Assembly: GCF_003287405.1 (NCBI RefSeq)
Contig: NZ_PRLD01000009.1
Span: 62,001-126,000 of the forward strand
DNA from: Faecalibacterium prausnitzii
GTDB taxonomy: Bacteria; Bacillota; Clostridia; Oscillospirales; Ruminococcaceae
Length of the DNA: 64,000 nt
Reading direction: 5' to 3'
The translations under genes were made by a program, and so were the position numbers. The stretch's first letter is position 1; every line of letters starts with the position of its first letter. Positions 53,215 through 62,426 of this stretch are shown in pieces. The notes below the pieces were generated by a model, which was not told the origin of the DNA, ran no database searches, and saw nothing but the letters and a program-made list of their open reading frames with translations.

Positions 53215-56068
53215 GATCATTATCAAGGGTGCCCGCGAGCACAACCTGAAAAATATCAACCTGACCCTCCCGCGGGAAAAGCTGATCGTTATGACCGGCC
53301 TTTCCGGTTCGGGCAAGTCCAGTCTGGCCTTCGATACTATCTACGCCGACGGTCAGCGCCGCTATGTGGAAAGCCTTTCCAGCTATGCCCGGATGTTTCT
53401 GGGCCGGATGGATAAGCCGGACGTGGACGAGATCACCGGTCTTTCACCGGCTATCTCCATCGACCAAAAGACCACCAGCCACAACCCCCGCTCTACCGTG
53501 GGCACTGTGACTGAAATTTACGATTATCTGCGCCTGCTGTACGCCCGCATCGGCGTGCCGCATTGCCCGGTTTGCGGGCGGGTCATCAGCCAGCAGACCG
53601 TGGACGAGATGGTAGATGCCGTCCTCAAGCTGGAGGAGGGCACCAAGTTCCAGATCTTAGCCCCGGTGGTACGCCAGCGCAAGGGCACCCAGCAAAAGGA
53701 GCTGGACGCCGCCCGCCGCGCCGGTTACGCCCGCGTAAAAATCGACGGCAACCTGTATGATCTGGACGAGGAGATCAGTCTGGAAAAGAACATCAAGCAC
53801 ACGGTGGAGATCGTGGTGGACCGTCTTGCCTTGCGCAAGGGCATCCGCAGCCGTCTGGCGGATTCGCTGGAAACGGCGCTGGCGCTCACCGGCGGCGTGG
53901 CCGAGGTGGACGTCATCGGCGGCGAGTGCATGACCTTCAGCCAGAACTTTGCCTGCCCGGAGCACGGCATCTCCATCAGCGACCTGTCGCCCCGGCTCTT
54001 CTCCTTCAATAATCCGCTGGGTGCCTGCGAAAAATGCACCGGCCTTGGCACCTTTATGCGGGTGGATGAGGATCGCATCCTGCCCAACCGCAGCCTTTCC
54101 ATCCGGGAGGGTGCCATCAAGGCCAGCGGCTGGTACTACGCCGAGGGCTCTGTGAGCGAGATGTACTACCTTGGCCTTGGCAAAAAATACGGCTTTACGC
54201 TGGATACGCCCATCAAGGAGATGAGCACCGAGGCGGTGAATGCCCTGCTCTACGGCACCAACGGCGAAAAGATCGAGATGCACCGTACCAACGAGTTCGG
54301 CAGCGGGGTGTACTACAACACCTTTGAGGGCATCGTGGAAAATCTGGAGCGCCGCTTCCGCGAGACGAGCAGCGAGTGGATGAAGGAAGAGATCGGCAGC
54401 TTTATGTCCGGCGTGGAGTGTCCGGACTGCCACGGACAGCGCCTGAAGCCGGTGGTGCTTGCCGTGACCATCGGGGACAAGAACATCAGCCAGTTCTGCG
54501 AGATGTCTATCCGGGACGAACTGGAATTTATCCGGCAAAATGAGCCGAACCTCACCGAAAAGCAGCAGCAGATCGGCGGCCAGATCATGAAGGAGATCAA
54601 GAACCGCCTGCAATTTTTGCAAAGCGTGGGTCTGGATTACCTCACGCTGGCCCGGGCGGCGGGCACGCTGTCCGGCGGCGAGAGCCAGCGCATCCGCCTG
54701 ACCACCCAGATCGGCAGCGCTCTGTCCGGTGTGCTCTATGTGCTGGACGAGCCCTCCATCGGCCTGCATCAGCGGGACAACGATAAGCTCATTGCCACCC
54801 TGAAAAACCTGCGGGATCTGGGCAACACGGTCATCGTGGTCGAGCACGACGAGGACACCATGCGCAGCGCGGATTATATCGTGGACGTAGGCCCCGGTGC
54901 CGGTGTGCATGGCGGCGAGATCGTAGCCGCAGGCAGCATAAAGGATATCTGCAAGGCCAAGCGCAGCATTACCGGCGACTACCTCTCCGGACGCAAGCGC
55001 ATTGCAGTGCCCCAGACCCGCCGCACCGGCAACGGCCACTGCCTGACCGTAAAGGGCGCACGGGAAAATAACCTGCGCAACATCGATGTCAGCTTCCCGC
55101 TGGGGGAGTTCATCTGTGTCACCGGTATTTCCGGCTCGGGCAAGTCCAGCCTTATCAACGAGATCCTTTACAAAACGCTGGCCAGCGAGCTGAACGGTGC
55201 CCGCTCCCGTGCCGGCAAGTGCGATGGGGTAGAGGGGCTGGAGTTCGTGGATAAGGTCATCGGCATCGACCAGCAGCCCATCGGCCGCACCCCGCGCTCC
55301 AACCCCGCCACCTACACCGGCGTGTTCAACGATATCCGCACCGTGTTCTCCCAGACGCAGGACGCTAAAATGCGGGGCTACGGCCCGGGACGGTTCAGCT
55401 TCAACGTCAAGGGCGGCCGCTGCGAAGCCTGCGAGGGCAACGGCATTCTGCAGATCGAAATGCACTTTCTGCCGGACGTCTATGTACCCTGCGAGGTGTG
55501 CAAGGGCGCACGCTACAACCGCGAAACGCTGGAAGTAAAGTATAAGGAAAAGACCATTGCAGATGTGCTGAACATGACCGTGGAGGAAGCGGTGGTGTTC
55601 TTTGCCAACCAGCCCAAGATCGCCCGCAAGCTGCAGACGCTGCTGGACGTTGGCCTTGGCTATGTCACCTTGGGGCAGAGCGCCACCACCCTGTCCGGCG
55701 GCGAGGCACAGCGTGTGAAGCTGGCCAACGAGCTTGCCCGCCGCGGCACCGGCAAAACAGTGTATATTCTGGACGAGCCCACCACCGGTCTGCACATTGC
55801 AGACGTGCACCGCCTGATCGAGGTGCTGCAAAAGCTGGTGGACGTGGGCAATACGGTCATCGTCATCGAGCACAATCTGGATCTCATCAAGTGCGCCGAC
55901 CATATCATCGACCTTGGCCCGGAGGGCGGCAGCGCAGGCGGCGAGATCGTAGCCGAGGGCACCCCGGAGCAGGTGGCCGCCGTGCCCGGCAGCTTTACCG
56001 GCCAGTACCTGCGCCCGCTGCTGGAACGCGACCGCGCGCAGCGCGCCGCAGAAGCGGAAAAACACTGA
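53201..56068 (+). CDS. uvrA: Excinuclease ABC subunit A
   Basis: I place the start at TTG 53201, which has AAGGGAG upstream and overlaps the uvrB end by 14 bases; the family N-terminus ([16 protein letters not shown]) begins three codons later. 955 residues. Two ABC ATPase modules are seen: Walker [10 protein letters not shown] and GISGSGKSS, signatures LSGGESQR and LSGGEAQR. Zinc-finger Cys pairs are CPVCG and CPDCH in the first half and CEACEGNG with CEVCKGA in the second. UvrA finds bulky DNA lesions with UvrB. Confidence 0.95.
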   Translation: MANDKIIIKGAREHNLKNINLTLPREKLIVMTGLSGSGKSSLAFDTIYADGQRRYVESLSSYARMFLGRMDKPDVDEITGLSPAISIDQKTTSHNPRSTVGTVTEIYDYLRLLYARIGVPHCPVCGRVISQQTVDEMVDAVLKLEEGTKFQILAPVVRQRKGTQQKELDAARRAGYARVKIDGNLYDLDEEISLEKNIKHTVEIVVDRLALRKGIRSRLADSLETALALTGGVAEVDVIGGECMTFSQNFACPEHGISISDLSPRLFSFNNPLGACEKCTGLGTFMRVDEDRILPNRSLSIREGAIKASGWYYAEGSVSEMYYLGLGKKYGFTLDTPIKEMSTEAVNALLYGTNGEKIEMHRTNEFGSGVYYNTFEGIVENLERRFRETSSEWMKEEIGSFMSGVECPDCHGQRLKPVVLAVTIGDKNISQFCEMSIRDELEFIRQNEPNLTEKQQQIGGQIMKEIKNRLQFLQSVGLDYLTLARAAGTLSGGESQRIRLTTQIGSALSGVLYVLDEPSIGLHQRDNDKLIATLKNLRDLGNTVIVVEHDEDTMRSADYIVDVGPGAGVHGGEIVAAGSIKDICKAKRSITGDYLSGRKRIAVPQTRRTGNGHCLTVKGARENNLRNIDVSFPLGEFICVTGISGSGKSSLINEILYKTLASELNGARSRAGKCDGVEGLEFVDKVIGIDQQPIGRTPRSNPATYTGVFNDIRTVFSQTQDAKMRGYGPGRFSFNVKGGRCEACEGNGILQIEMHFLPDVYVPCEVCKGARYNRETLEVKYKEKTIADVLNMTVEEAVVFFANQPKIARKLQTLLDVGLGYVTLGQSATTLSGGEAQRVKLANELARRGTGKTVYILDEPTTGLHIADVHRLIEVLQKLVDVGNTVIVIEHNLDLIKCADHIIDLGPEGGSAGGEIVAEGTPEQVAAVPGSFTGQYLRPLLERDRAQRAAEAEKH

Positions 56069-56150
56069 AAAACAGCAAAAACGAAAAAGCGCGTATCCGT
56101 GTAAAAATCAGACTTTTCTCAGAAAAAACCAAAAATAATCGAAAAATCTG

Positions 56151-56179
56151 TTGACAAAACGGCCTTGCCTGAGTATAAT
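56151..56179 (+). promoter_or_regulatory. Consensus promoter of the tRNA gene
   Basis: TTGACA (56151-56156), 17-bp spacer, TATAAT (56174-56179): full consensus. Confidence 0.9.
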
Positions 56180-56222
56180 ATTTTTTGTCGCCACGCTTCG
56201 GTAGGGAAGCGGCGGTCGATAT

Positions 56223-56300
56223 CCGGGTGTAGCGCAGTTTTGGTAGCGCGCTTGAATGGGGTTCAAGAGGCCGTGAGTTCGATTCTCGCCACTCGGACCA
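56223..56300 (+). tRNA. tRNA-Pro (GGG)
   Basis: A full cloverleaf is visible: acceptor 56223-56229 with 56290-56296, a D arm GCGC/GCGC, an anticodon stem CTTGA/TCAAG with loop ATGGGGT (anticodon GGG), and a T arm with TTCGATT. The discriminator A and encoded CCA end at 56300. It is followed by a terminator and an island of mobile genes; tRNA 3' ends are common integration sites. Confidence 0.9.
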
Positions 56301-56305
56301 AACAA

Positions 56306-56356
56306 AAATAATCCGAACTTGTTTCCGATAGGAGATGGGTTCGGATTATTTGTTTT
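56306..56356 (+). terminator. Terminator of the tRNA gene
   Basis: AAATAATCCGAAC pairs with GTTCGGATTATTT over 13 bp, followed by GTTTTCTT. Confidence 0.85.
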
Positions 56357-56459
56357 CTTCGGAAAGTTCAATGCAGGTGTCCGTGGAAGATGAAAATTAA
56401 GGATAATGAACTATTAATCGCAAATAATCTGTGCTATAATACTAAAGGGAGGTGTCATA

Positions 56460-57632
56460 ATGCAGATTAACGTGAAGTTGTCTCCAGATGTGCTAGACTG
56501 GGTTATGGCACATATTCAACAAGAAAATGTTCCGCGGGATGTTGTAAAGTATTTAACAATATGGAAAAGTGGTGAAAAATTGCCCACTTTTAATCAGATC
56601 GAAAAAGTTAGTAAAGCATCTGGAATCCCATTTGGGTATTTTTTCCTCCAAGAACCTCCCAAAGAAGAATTTCCGTTATTAGAGTACAGAACCATAGATA
56701 GCACATCGGCAATGAATCCGAGCAGAAATATTATTGATGTTATGCATGATATGGAACAAGTTCAGGATTGGGCTAGAAATCATGCTATAGAGGAAGAACA
56801 GCAGGCTCCAGAATTTATTGGAAGCCAAAAAAACAATGTGGATACTGAAGACTTTGCCGAATATGTCCGAACAGTTTTAGAGTTAGAAATTAAATGGTAT
56901 GAAAACAGCAAATCGGCTGTAGAGTCTTTTAAAACACTGAGAGATAAAATTAGTCAAGCAGGCGTTATTGTTATGATGAGTGGTATTGTTGGAAATAATA
57001 CGCATCGACCGCTCGACATAAATGAATTTCGTGCTTTTGCGATGGTAGATGATCTTGTACCATTAATTTTTATCAATTCAAACGATTCGGTTAGCGGGAA
57101 ACTATTTTCTTTGCTACACGAATTTGCTCATATATGTATAGGAAATAATAGTTTATACAATGACAGATATAGCTCTGGAACAAGGGTTAGTAAGGCGGAA
57201 AGTGTGTCTAATGCAGTGGCTGCGGAAATTTTAGTTCCACAGGTCATGTTTGAGAAAAAGTGGAAAGAAATCGATAAATTTGATGATCCAATTAAAACGA
57301 TTGATGCGCTTACAAAGTATTTTAGCTGTGGGACGACAGTTATAGCAAGGAAAGCATTAGATAACGGATATATTGATTATTCTGTATATAGGAAGCTGTC
57401 ACAAATTGCGGTTAATCGTTACAATGAAAAACGAAAAAAGGAAAAAGAGCAAGGCGGTGGCGGAGACTATTATAGAACTGCGGCAAGCCGAATTGATACA
57501 CGGTTTTTCAAGAGCTTGGTCTCAAGCGTTCACGAAGGAAAAACTTTATACACGGACGCTTTTAGACTTACTAATACCAATAGATCTACCTTTGAAAATT
57601 TGGTTAACAAAATGGGGGGTGGGTCGAAGTGA
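56460..57632 (+). CDS. ImmA/IrrE-type zinc metalloprotease (390 aa)
   Basis: GGGAGGTG precedes the ATG. The N-terminal 70 residues (DVVKYLTIWKSGEKLPTFNQ, then IEKVSKASGIPFGYFFLQEPP) are of the XRE-like type often fused to this family. Residues 160-330 contain the COG2856 protease with HEFAH (H220, E221, H224) and SNAVAAEILVP. The Lys- and Gly-rich segment at 320-345 (KRKKEKEQGGGGDYY) and the C-terminal 40 residues form a tail. The stop overlaps the next gene by 4 bases. In phages and ICEs such enzymes cut repressors; paired with DUF4411 they look like a toxin-antitoxin-like unit. Confidence 0.85.
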   Translation: MQINVKLSPDVLDWVMAHIQQENVPRDVVKYLTIWKSGEKLPTFNQIEKVSKASGIPFGYFFLQEPPKEEFPLLEYRTIDSTSAMNPSRNIIDVMHDMEQVQDWARNHAIEEEQQAPEFIGSQKNNVDTEDFAEYVRTVLELEIKWYENSKSAVESFKTLRDKISQAGVIVMMSGIVGNNTHRPLDINEFRAFAMVDDLVPLIFINSNDSVSGKLFSLLHEFAHICIGNNSLYNDRYSSGTRVSKAESVSNAVAAEILVPQVMFEKKWKEIDKFDDPIKTIDALTKYFSCGTTVIARKALDNGYIDYSVYRKLSQIAVNRYNEKRKKEKEQGGGGDYYRTAASRIDTRFFKSLVSSVHEGKTLYTDAFRLTNTNRSTFENLVNKMGGGSK

Positions 57633-58144
57633 ATCAAGAAGTTTTTCTAATAGATACAAATGCTTTGCTGACACCGCATCTTATGTATTATCCGTTTGAC
57701 CTCGCACCTAGCTTTTGGGAACAGCTAGAAGAAAAACTTAAAGATGGTTCAGTTGTTCTCTTAGATATGGTGAAAAATGAAATAACAGAGGGTCATGATG
57801 AACTTTCAAATTGGATGAAGTCATTACAGGGGATAAACATCATTGACCATAGAACTCCCGAAATCATAGAAAAATATAGTAGAGTTTTAGGTGCAGTTCA
57901 AAGCAATACATGCTATAAGCAAAGTGCGCTTGCAGAGTGGTCAAGAGAAAGTGTTGCAGATCCATGGCTAATTGCAACTGCGGCAGTAAGAAAATTAACA
58001 ATAGTAACATTTGAAAAAAAGAATGGTGGTCTGTCACCCAAAAATCCGAGTAAAAATGCTAAAATACCAGATGTGGCGATTGAGTTTGGAGTAAGCGTTT
58101 GTGATCTATATTATATGATGAGAAGTTTATCATTTCGTCTTTAA
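57629..58144 (+). CDS. DUF4411-family PIN-like protein, putative toxin (171 aa)
   Basis: GTG 57629 overlaps the protease stop (GTGA). The N-terminus FLIDTNALL is the first acidic strand of a PIN nuclease. Further acidic positions are DMVKNEITEG, ADPWLIATAAV (Asp) and IPDVAIEFGV. The pattern matches DUF4411, which is regularly encoded next to ImmA/IrrE proteins. PIN-type toxins cleave RNA with Mg ions; activity of this one is not shown. Tight coupling suggests that the two proteins act together. Confidence 0.78.
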   Translation: MNQEVFLIDTNALLTPHLMYYPFDLAPSFWEQLEEKLKDGSVVLLDMVKNEITEGHDELSNWMKSLQGINIIDHRTPEIIEKYSRVLGAVQSNTCYKQSALAEWSRESVADPWLIATAAVRKLTIVTFEKKNGGLSPKNPSKNAKIPDVAIEFGVSVCDLYYMMRSLSFRL

Positions 58145-58150
58145 TAGAAT

Positions 58151-58438
58151 CTAAATTGCATTATGTGATATAACAAAAACAGGGTGCGCCCGCCCGGACG
58201 CACCCTGCCAAAAGCCACAGACAATAACGATATGTACAGCAGGAAGTTCCCCAACGGGAACTTCCTGTTTTTCTTTTCCTGCAAGATGAGCCTGTTCTGT
58301 CTGCCATGCGGCAAACTCCCTCTGGCCTTCCTCGCTGTTCCAGCAGGCAAGGATGGCCGGGTAGAATGCCCGCGCCAGACGGTCAATGACTTCATCGGGA
58401 TAAGGGGAAGTATTTGTGGACTTTTTCTTTTTGTTCAA
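58151..58438 (-). CDS. Small accessory protein of the mobilisation module (95 aa)
   Basis: TTG 58438 is preceded by AAAGGAG with the same leader (AAAGGAGTGTGCGT) as the ParB-like gene upstream. The frame runs to 58471 otherwise. The product begins NKKKKSTNTSPYPDEVIDRL with a helical region (ARAFYPAILACWNSEEGQRE). No domain name is known. A minus-strand terminator hairpin at 58181-58206 lies inside the last 15 codons, so the natural gene end may be shorter. Confidence 0.55.
   Translation of the reverse strand: MNKKKKSTNTSPYPDEVIDRLARAFYPAILACWNSEEGQREFAAWQTEQAHLAGKEKQEVPVGELPAVHIVIVCGFWQGASGRAHPVFVISHNAI
58181..58206 (-). terminator. Minus-strand terminator inside the last codons of the 95-aa gene
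   Basis: AGGGTGCG and CGCACCCT pair perfectly; on the minus strand GTTTTTGTT follows. Confidence 0.6.
58240..58272 (+). terminator. Terminator for the ImmA / DUF4411 operon
   Basis: CAGGAAGTTCCC and GGGAACTTCCTG pair over 12 bp with loop CAAC, followed by five T. It lies about 95 bases after the DUF4411 stop. Confidence 0.75.
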
Positions 58439-58582
58439 ACGCACACTCCTTTGACTGTCCCACCGTGGCAAAGCCGGGCAAGAAAATCAAAGTTCCAATT
58501 TCATGTCAGGCGCAAGGGCGCGGATGCTTTCCGCCCTGTACTTGCGGCTGGTGGCTCATTGATGGCTTACAAGTGCCTGCCG

Positions 58583-59518
58583 TTATGCCGTTTTAGAGGA
58601 TTCACTGCTGGATTCTGCAAGAACTTCGTCCAGCGTTTTCAAAAATTCAAGATGAGGTTTCAAGGCAAAGCGAAGAACTTTGACCTGTTCCGGATGCGTA
58701 AGAAGTTTCGGGTTCAAGTCGAACGTAACCTCCCAACTCTTTCGCATGAGAGATTCAGCATTGTGGAGCCGGTAGTACAGTTCGAGAAACTTTTGGGGAA
58801 CATCATAGTTTTCATCAATGGTGTTGCTGGCGGCTTTCTCTGCCTGCTTCACCGTTACCTTGTTAGGCTTGACCTTCTTCGGCTTCGGCACATAATTCTT
58901 GATTTCCTCAAAAATTTCAGCCTGTTCTTCGGGCTTGGCCTTGCCGAGATTTTCGAGAAGATAATCGGGAATGTGCAGTTCCTCGCGGAAGAACCGATCA
59001 CGGAAACCGGGAGACAATTCATCCGCAACGTCAACACCGTGCGCATAGTATTCTGCACGGCGGACAGAACTTGCACTGCTGTGATTTTCCTGTGCGATGC
59101 GCTCACAGGTTTTCATAGGCTTCTGGTTGTGTTCAGACTGAACACTGCCAGATTTCTTTACAGTATGCTGATTGCCGCGAAATGTTTCGGTACGCTTTTC
59201 AGAGGAATACTGCTTGCCCATCAGAAACTTCTTTTGCTCCGGGGTCAGATTACGCCGCCCCAACTGATTCTTGCAGATCCATGCGAGGACTTCTTCTCTG
59301 CTTTCAAACGGGAGCGGCATGGTAGAGAAATAAATCTCCGGGTGCTTCTGAAGAATCGCATAACGGTTGTGACCATCAACAAGGGTGTTACCCCAAACGA
59401 TCAAAGGAGAAATCAGCTTGCCTTCCTTGAGAATGTTTTCTTCAAGCTGCTTAAATTCATCATCGGTCAGAGGAGGAATCTGGGACTGGAACTCAGGGTC
59501 GATTTTCAAATTGATCAT
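58583..59518 (-). CDS. ParB-like N-terminal domain protein (311 aa)
   Basis: ATG 59518 has AAAGGAG 7 bases upstream. Residues 15-95 resemble the ParB/Srx N-terminal domain (LTDDEFKQLEENILKEG, LVDGHNRYAIL). Residues 95-150 hold RRNLTPEQKKFLMGKQYSSE and a helix with SSASSVRRAEYYAHGVD, as in ParB-type HTH regions. The C-terminus is helical with no match. Such proteins occur beside relaxases in mobilizable elements and may regulate DNA processing or element maintenance. No ParA is seen. Confidence 0.75.
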   Translation of the reverse strand: MINLKIDPEFQSQIPPLTDDEFKQLEENILKEGKLISPLIVWGNTLVDGHNRYAILQKHPEIYFSTMPLPFESREEVLAWICKNQLGRRNLTPEQKKFLMGKQYSSEKRTETFRGNQHTVKKSGSVQSEHNQKPMKTCERIAQENHSSASSVRRAEYYAHGVDVADELSPGFRDRFFREELHIPDYLLENLGKAKPEEQAEIFEEIKNYVPKPKKVKPNKVTVKQAEKAASNTIDENYDVPQKFLELYYRLHNAESLMRKSWEVTFDLNPKLLTHPEQVKVLRFALKPHLEFLKTLDEVLAESSSESSKTA

Positions 59519-59530
59519 ACGCACACTCCT

Positions 59531-61066
59531 TTATCTCTCCTGCTGCGTCTGTTCTTCCTCCCGGAAAAAGGACGCAACATTCTGCTTTGCGGTTTTCAGT
59601 TTGAGCAGTTCCTCTTTGGCTTCCTTGTACTGCTCGTAGAACTTTGCCTTTTCGGATGCCAGCTGCGCATACTCGGCTTCCAGCTTTTTCGGGCTGGGCA
59701 GCTTGGTGATGTTGCTTGCTTTGAAATAGGCTGCTGCTGCCCGGTACGCTGTCAGCTCTGCACGGTGCTGCTCCTCAAAGGCTGCGGGTCGTTTGGCAGT
59801 CTTTAACTGCTGTGCGATTGTCTTGGTGCTGGTGTAGGCTGCGACATGATAGCGCAGCTCTTTGTTGGCCTTCATGCGACCTTCGAGGTCTTTCACCACC
59901 GCCAGTGCGCCGTGATACTTGGTTTCCAGTTCACCGATGCGCCGGTTCAAGGCATCCTCGTCGGTTAAGCCCTTTTCCTGCAGAAGCTTCACGGTCTGTG
60001 CCATAATTTTGAGATTGTGTTTCGTGAGCCAACGCTTATAGCCGATGCCCTTGCCCTCGGTCATCCTCGACTGGATGTCGATCAGTTTCCCGATGGTATC
60101 CTGCTTGAACTGAGCCTTAGGTTTGCGTTCGACGTTTGCCTGCAACGTGGCAAGCACTGCTGCCTTATTGAACTTGTCACCGAGATGTTTCGCCCGGATG
60201 AACTTTGCTCTTCCAGCAGGCAGATAACTTAGGCATCCACGGCTTTCCTTGACCGCGATGCCATACTGCTGCATGAGCTTGTCAGAGAAATCCTCAAAGC
60301 TGGTAGCGCGGTACAATACAGACGAAATCTGTCTCCGCAGGGTATCTTTTACGGTTTCAAACTTCTTCTGCTTGGGCGACTGTCCGGCTGCGGTGAGGGC
60401 TGCGTTTTCACGGTCAAGTTTCTGCTGCCCACGCCGTCTTGCCCAATACTCGGCCTCACTGACACGCTCCTTCGAGCCGTTGAGTAGGTCGATCTGGTAC
60501 AGTCCGGCACCCTCGCACAGCTCCATGACCTCAACACGCAAGTGCCGCATGGTCTGGGCTGTGCTGGAGTGTTTCATGCCCTCTAGCCAGTCGCGGGGCT
60601 TCTGCATATAGGGCTTGCGCTCCACCTCTCGTGTTCGGATGCTGCCAATCACGATGTGGACATGGATGTTTCCCGAATGGTTGTGCCCATCCGGGTGAGT
60701 GCAGACGATGGCAGGATGACCGGGGAAGTTTTCTTCGCAGAATTTCAGGCCAAGTGCCTGTGCCTTTTCCATGGTCAAGCCGTTGTCGGCTGCATCTCTT
60801 GGGTCAAAGCTGATGATATACTGGTGACTTTTGATATCACCATGCTGGGTGTTCTTGCCATACTTGCGGTTTGCCAGCAGGCAGGCCGTTGCGAACGAGA
60901 AACCGCCGCACTCAAGGGTATCGAGCAGGTACGATTCTCGCAGCATGGGTCGGCTTTGTTCGTCCAGAATTACCTTGCCGGAAAATTCATCGTGCTGGTA
61001 AACGAGGTACGCTTCGATAGCGGTGTAGTCCGAGTTTTTAGAGGCGATATGCTTGAGCGTTGCCAT
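59531..61066 (-). CDS. Relaxase / mobilisation nuclease (511 aa)
   Basis: ATG 61066 (after GGGTGAAC) overlaps the mobC end by 29 bases. The N-terminal relaxase domain has Tyr candidates at 14 and 20, HQYIISF (81-87) and the triple-His motif DGHNHSGNIHVHIVIG (H128, H130, H135, H137), as in MobP/MOBV-like enzymes. After about residue 200 the protein is mostly helical with several coiled segments (ELETKYHGALAVVKDLEGR). Relaxases nick oriT, stay bound to the 5' end and lead transfer by a conjugative helper. No type IV secretion genes are present, so the element is mobilizable only. Confidence 0.88.
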   Translation of the reverse strand: MATLKHIASKNSDYTAIEAYLVYQHDEFSGKVILDEQSRPMLRESYLLDTLECGGFSFATACLLANRKYGKNTQHGDIKSHQYIISFDPRDAADNGLTMEKAQALGLKFCEENFPGHPAIVCTHPDGHNHSGNIHVHIVIGSIRTREVERKPYMQKPRDWLEGMKHSSTAQTMRHLRVEVMELCEGAGLYQIDLLNGSKERVSEAEYWARRRGQQKLDRENAALTAAGQSPKQKKFETVKDTLRRQISSVLYRATSFEDFSDKLMQQYGIAVKESRGCLSYLPAGRAKFIRAKHLGDKFNKAAVLATLQANVERKPKAQFKQDTIGKLIDIQSRMTEGKGIGYKRWLTKHNLKIMAQTVKLLQEKGLTDEDALNRRIGELETKYHGALAVVKDLEGRMKANKELRYHVAAYTSTKTIAQQLKTAKRPAAFEEQHRAELTAYRAAAAYFKASNITKLPSPKKLEAEYAQLASEKAKFYEQYKEAKEELLKLKTAKQNVASFFREEEQTQQER

Positions 61067-61472
61067 ACAGTTCACCCAGAACTTTCTCGGCGTTGAGCCG
61101 GAATGCGGTCAGGTCTGCAAGTTCGTCAAGGAGTTTCGCCCGGATCTGCTCGGTGTCCGCACCGCCGGAATTGAAGTGCCTTGCAAGCTGGTTGAGATTG
61201 CTGCCCACCTTGCTGCACTGAGCAAGCAGGGTGGAAACGGCGGTCAGGGTTTCTTCGCCGCCGCCTGCAACGATGATCGTTTTCTCGATCTTGACGTTGT
61301 GGATGGCGCGGCGGATAAAAGTGGAGAGGGAGAGATTCAGGAGTTTGCAAGTGAGTTCCAGTGACGCTTTTTCCTCCGCTGTCACACGGAACTTGATGAC
61401 GTGCGTTTTGTTGTTCGGCGTGTCGTGGTGCTGGGAATTGCTAGGAATCGGTTGAACATTCGTTTTGGTCAT
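61038..61472 (-). CDS. mobC: MobC-family relaxosome accessory protein
   Basis: AGGAGGT precedes the ATG. Residues 24-70 are a ribbon-helix-helix domain (THVIKFRVTAEEKASLELTC, then LSTFIRRAIHN). Residues 80-140 contain the MobC pattern LAQCSKVGSNLNQLARHFNSGG. Such proteins bind near oriT and help the relaxase. The 144 residues match the family, and the next gene is the relaxase with overlapping ends. Confidence 0.85.
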   Translation of the reverse strand: MTKTNVQPIPSNSQHHDTPNNKTHVIKFRVTAEEKASLELTCKLLNLSLSTFIRRAIHNVKIEKTIIVAGGGEETLTAVSTLLAQCSKVGSNLNQLARHFNSGGADTEQIRAKLLDELADLTAFRLNAEKVLGELYGNAQAYRL

Positions 61473-61532
61473 TGTACCTCCTGTCTGTTCGATAACTCCT
61501 CGGTGAAGTTATGTAAGCACGACACGCCGTTC

Positions 61533-61587
61533 CATTCGTGCCGTAAGGCACGAATGATGAGCAGGGTTTGGGGCAGGCACGCCCCAA
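61533..61587. other. oriT-like inverted repeats
   Basis: CATTCGTGCC and GGCACGAATG (61533-61556, loop GTAA) and TTGGGGC/GCCCCAA (61568-61587) lie 60-115 bases upstream of mobC. Hairpins at this distance are typical of the nick region of mobilizable elements. The nick site is not identified. Confidence 0.6.
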
Positions 61588-62357
61588 CAAGATCACTTAG
61601 AAAACTCGCAAGAGTTTGAGAAGTGAAGTCCCAGTGGAGCACAACATTTTCAAGAATTGAAAATTTGTGGCCACGGGACGGTTCTTGCCCTCTACCGCTG
61701 CGCTCAAAACGCTTCATCAGCAAATGTTTCCGAATTGTTAAGACGCAAAAAATAAGTAAAAGGTCTCTGCTCATGTATGGGAGTCACCGTTTGCTCCGAA
61801 CGAAGTTCCTGCCCCTGTTTGTGCAGCGGCGTTGTCCGGCTCGCTCACGGAAAGTGTGAGGTCATGGCACGGTATCACGTTCAGACGGCTTATGAAGGAT
61901 TCAAGGTTCAGTATGAAGAAAGCTAGGCGCAGTGCGGACACTACGTCCGGCTTCTTTCAAGCACAAGAATAACACTTTGAGGTTGTGCAGTCAACAACTG
62001 AAAACAAATTTCGGAGAACTGCATAACTACAAAAGGTTCTATTTGTAAAAAATACCGCCCACGCAGCGCAGCGATGATTTTGTCGGGGTGAATCGGCGGC
62101 AAAATGAATCGGGTGTGTTGCGGGGCGGTTAATCTTTCAGGGATGATCCACGGCGAGGTAGTGTTCAAAATGAACACGACCACATCTTGTGGATGGTTTC
62201 AAACCAATCCACAAAATCGGTGGGATTTGTGACAGAGAATATCATGGTTTGCAGGGTGCGTCAAGATGGTTTTGTAAAATTTATTGTGCTAAAGCGGTAA
62301 TAGTAGGACTTATCTACTGAAAATCGAAGCGTCTAGCAAAGAATTTATGCGCACAAA
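61588..62357. other. Non-coding stretch between oriT and the restriction operon
   Basis: No gene with a good start is seen. It contains a perfect GTGTTCA/TGAACAC palindrome (62161-62177) and a near-perfect inverted repeat TTGTGGATGGTTT (62187-62199) with its complement up to 62214 (one bulge). They may be regulator sites or the end of one element. Confidence 0.5.
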
Positions 62358-62386
62358 TTGGAAAATCAGCACATCTGTGCTATACT
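62358..62386 (+). promoter_or_regulatory. Promoter of the type I restriction-modification operon
   Basis: TTGGAA (62358-62363), 17-bp spacer, TATACT (62381-62386) with TGC extended -10. Confidence 0.75.
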
Positions 62387-62426
62387 CAGAGCAGAATTTG
62401 TTGAGCTAAAACGGAGGTATTGAACC

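Noticed and set aside
61469-61774. Minus-strand 101-codon frame over the oriT-like region
   Set aside because: Runs through the inverted repeats and into mobC leader DNA without a ribosome site.
61864-61926. Twenty-codon frame starting MARYHVQTAYEG
   Set aside because: Very short, weak ribosome site and no context; could be a gene relic.
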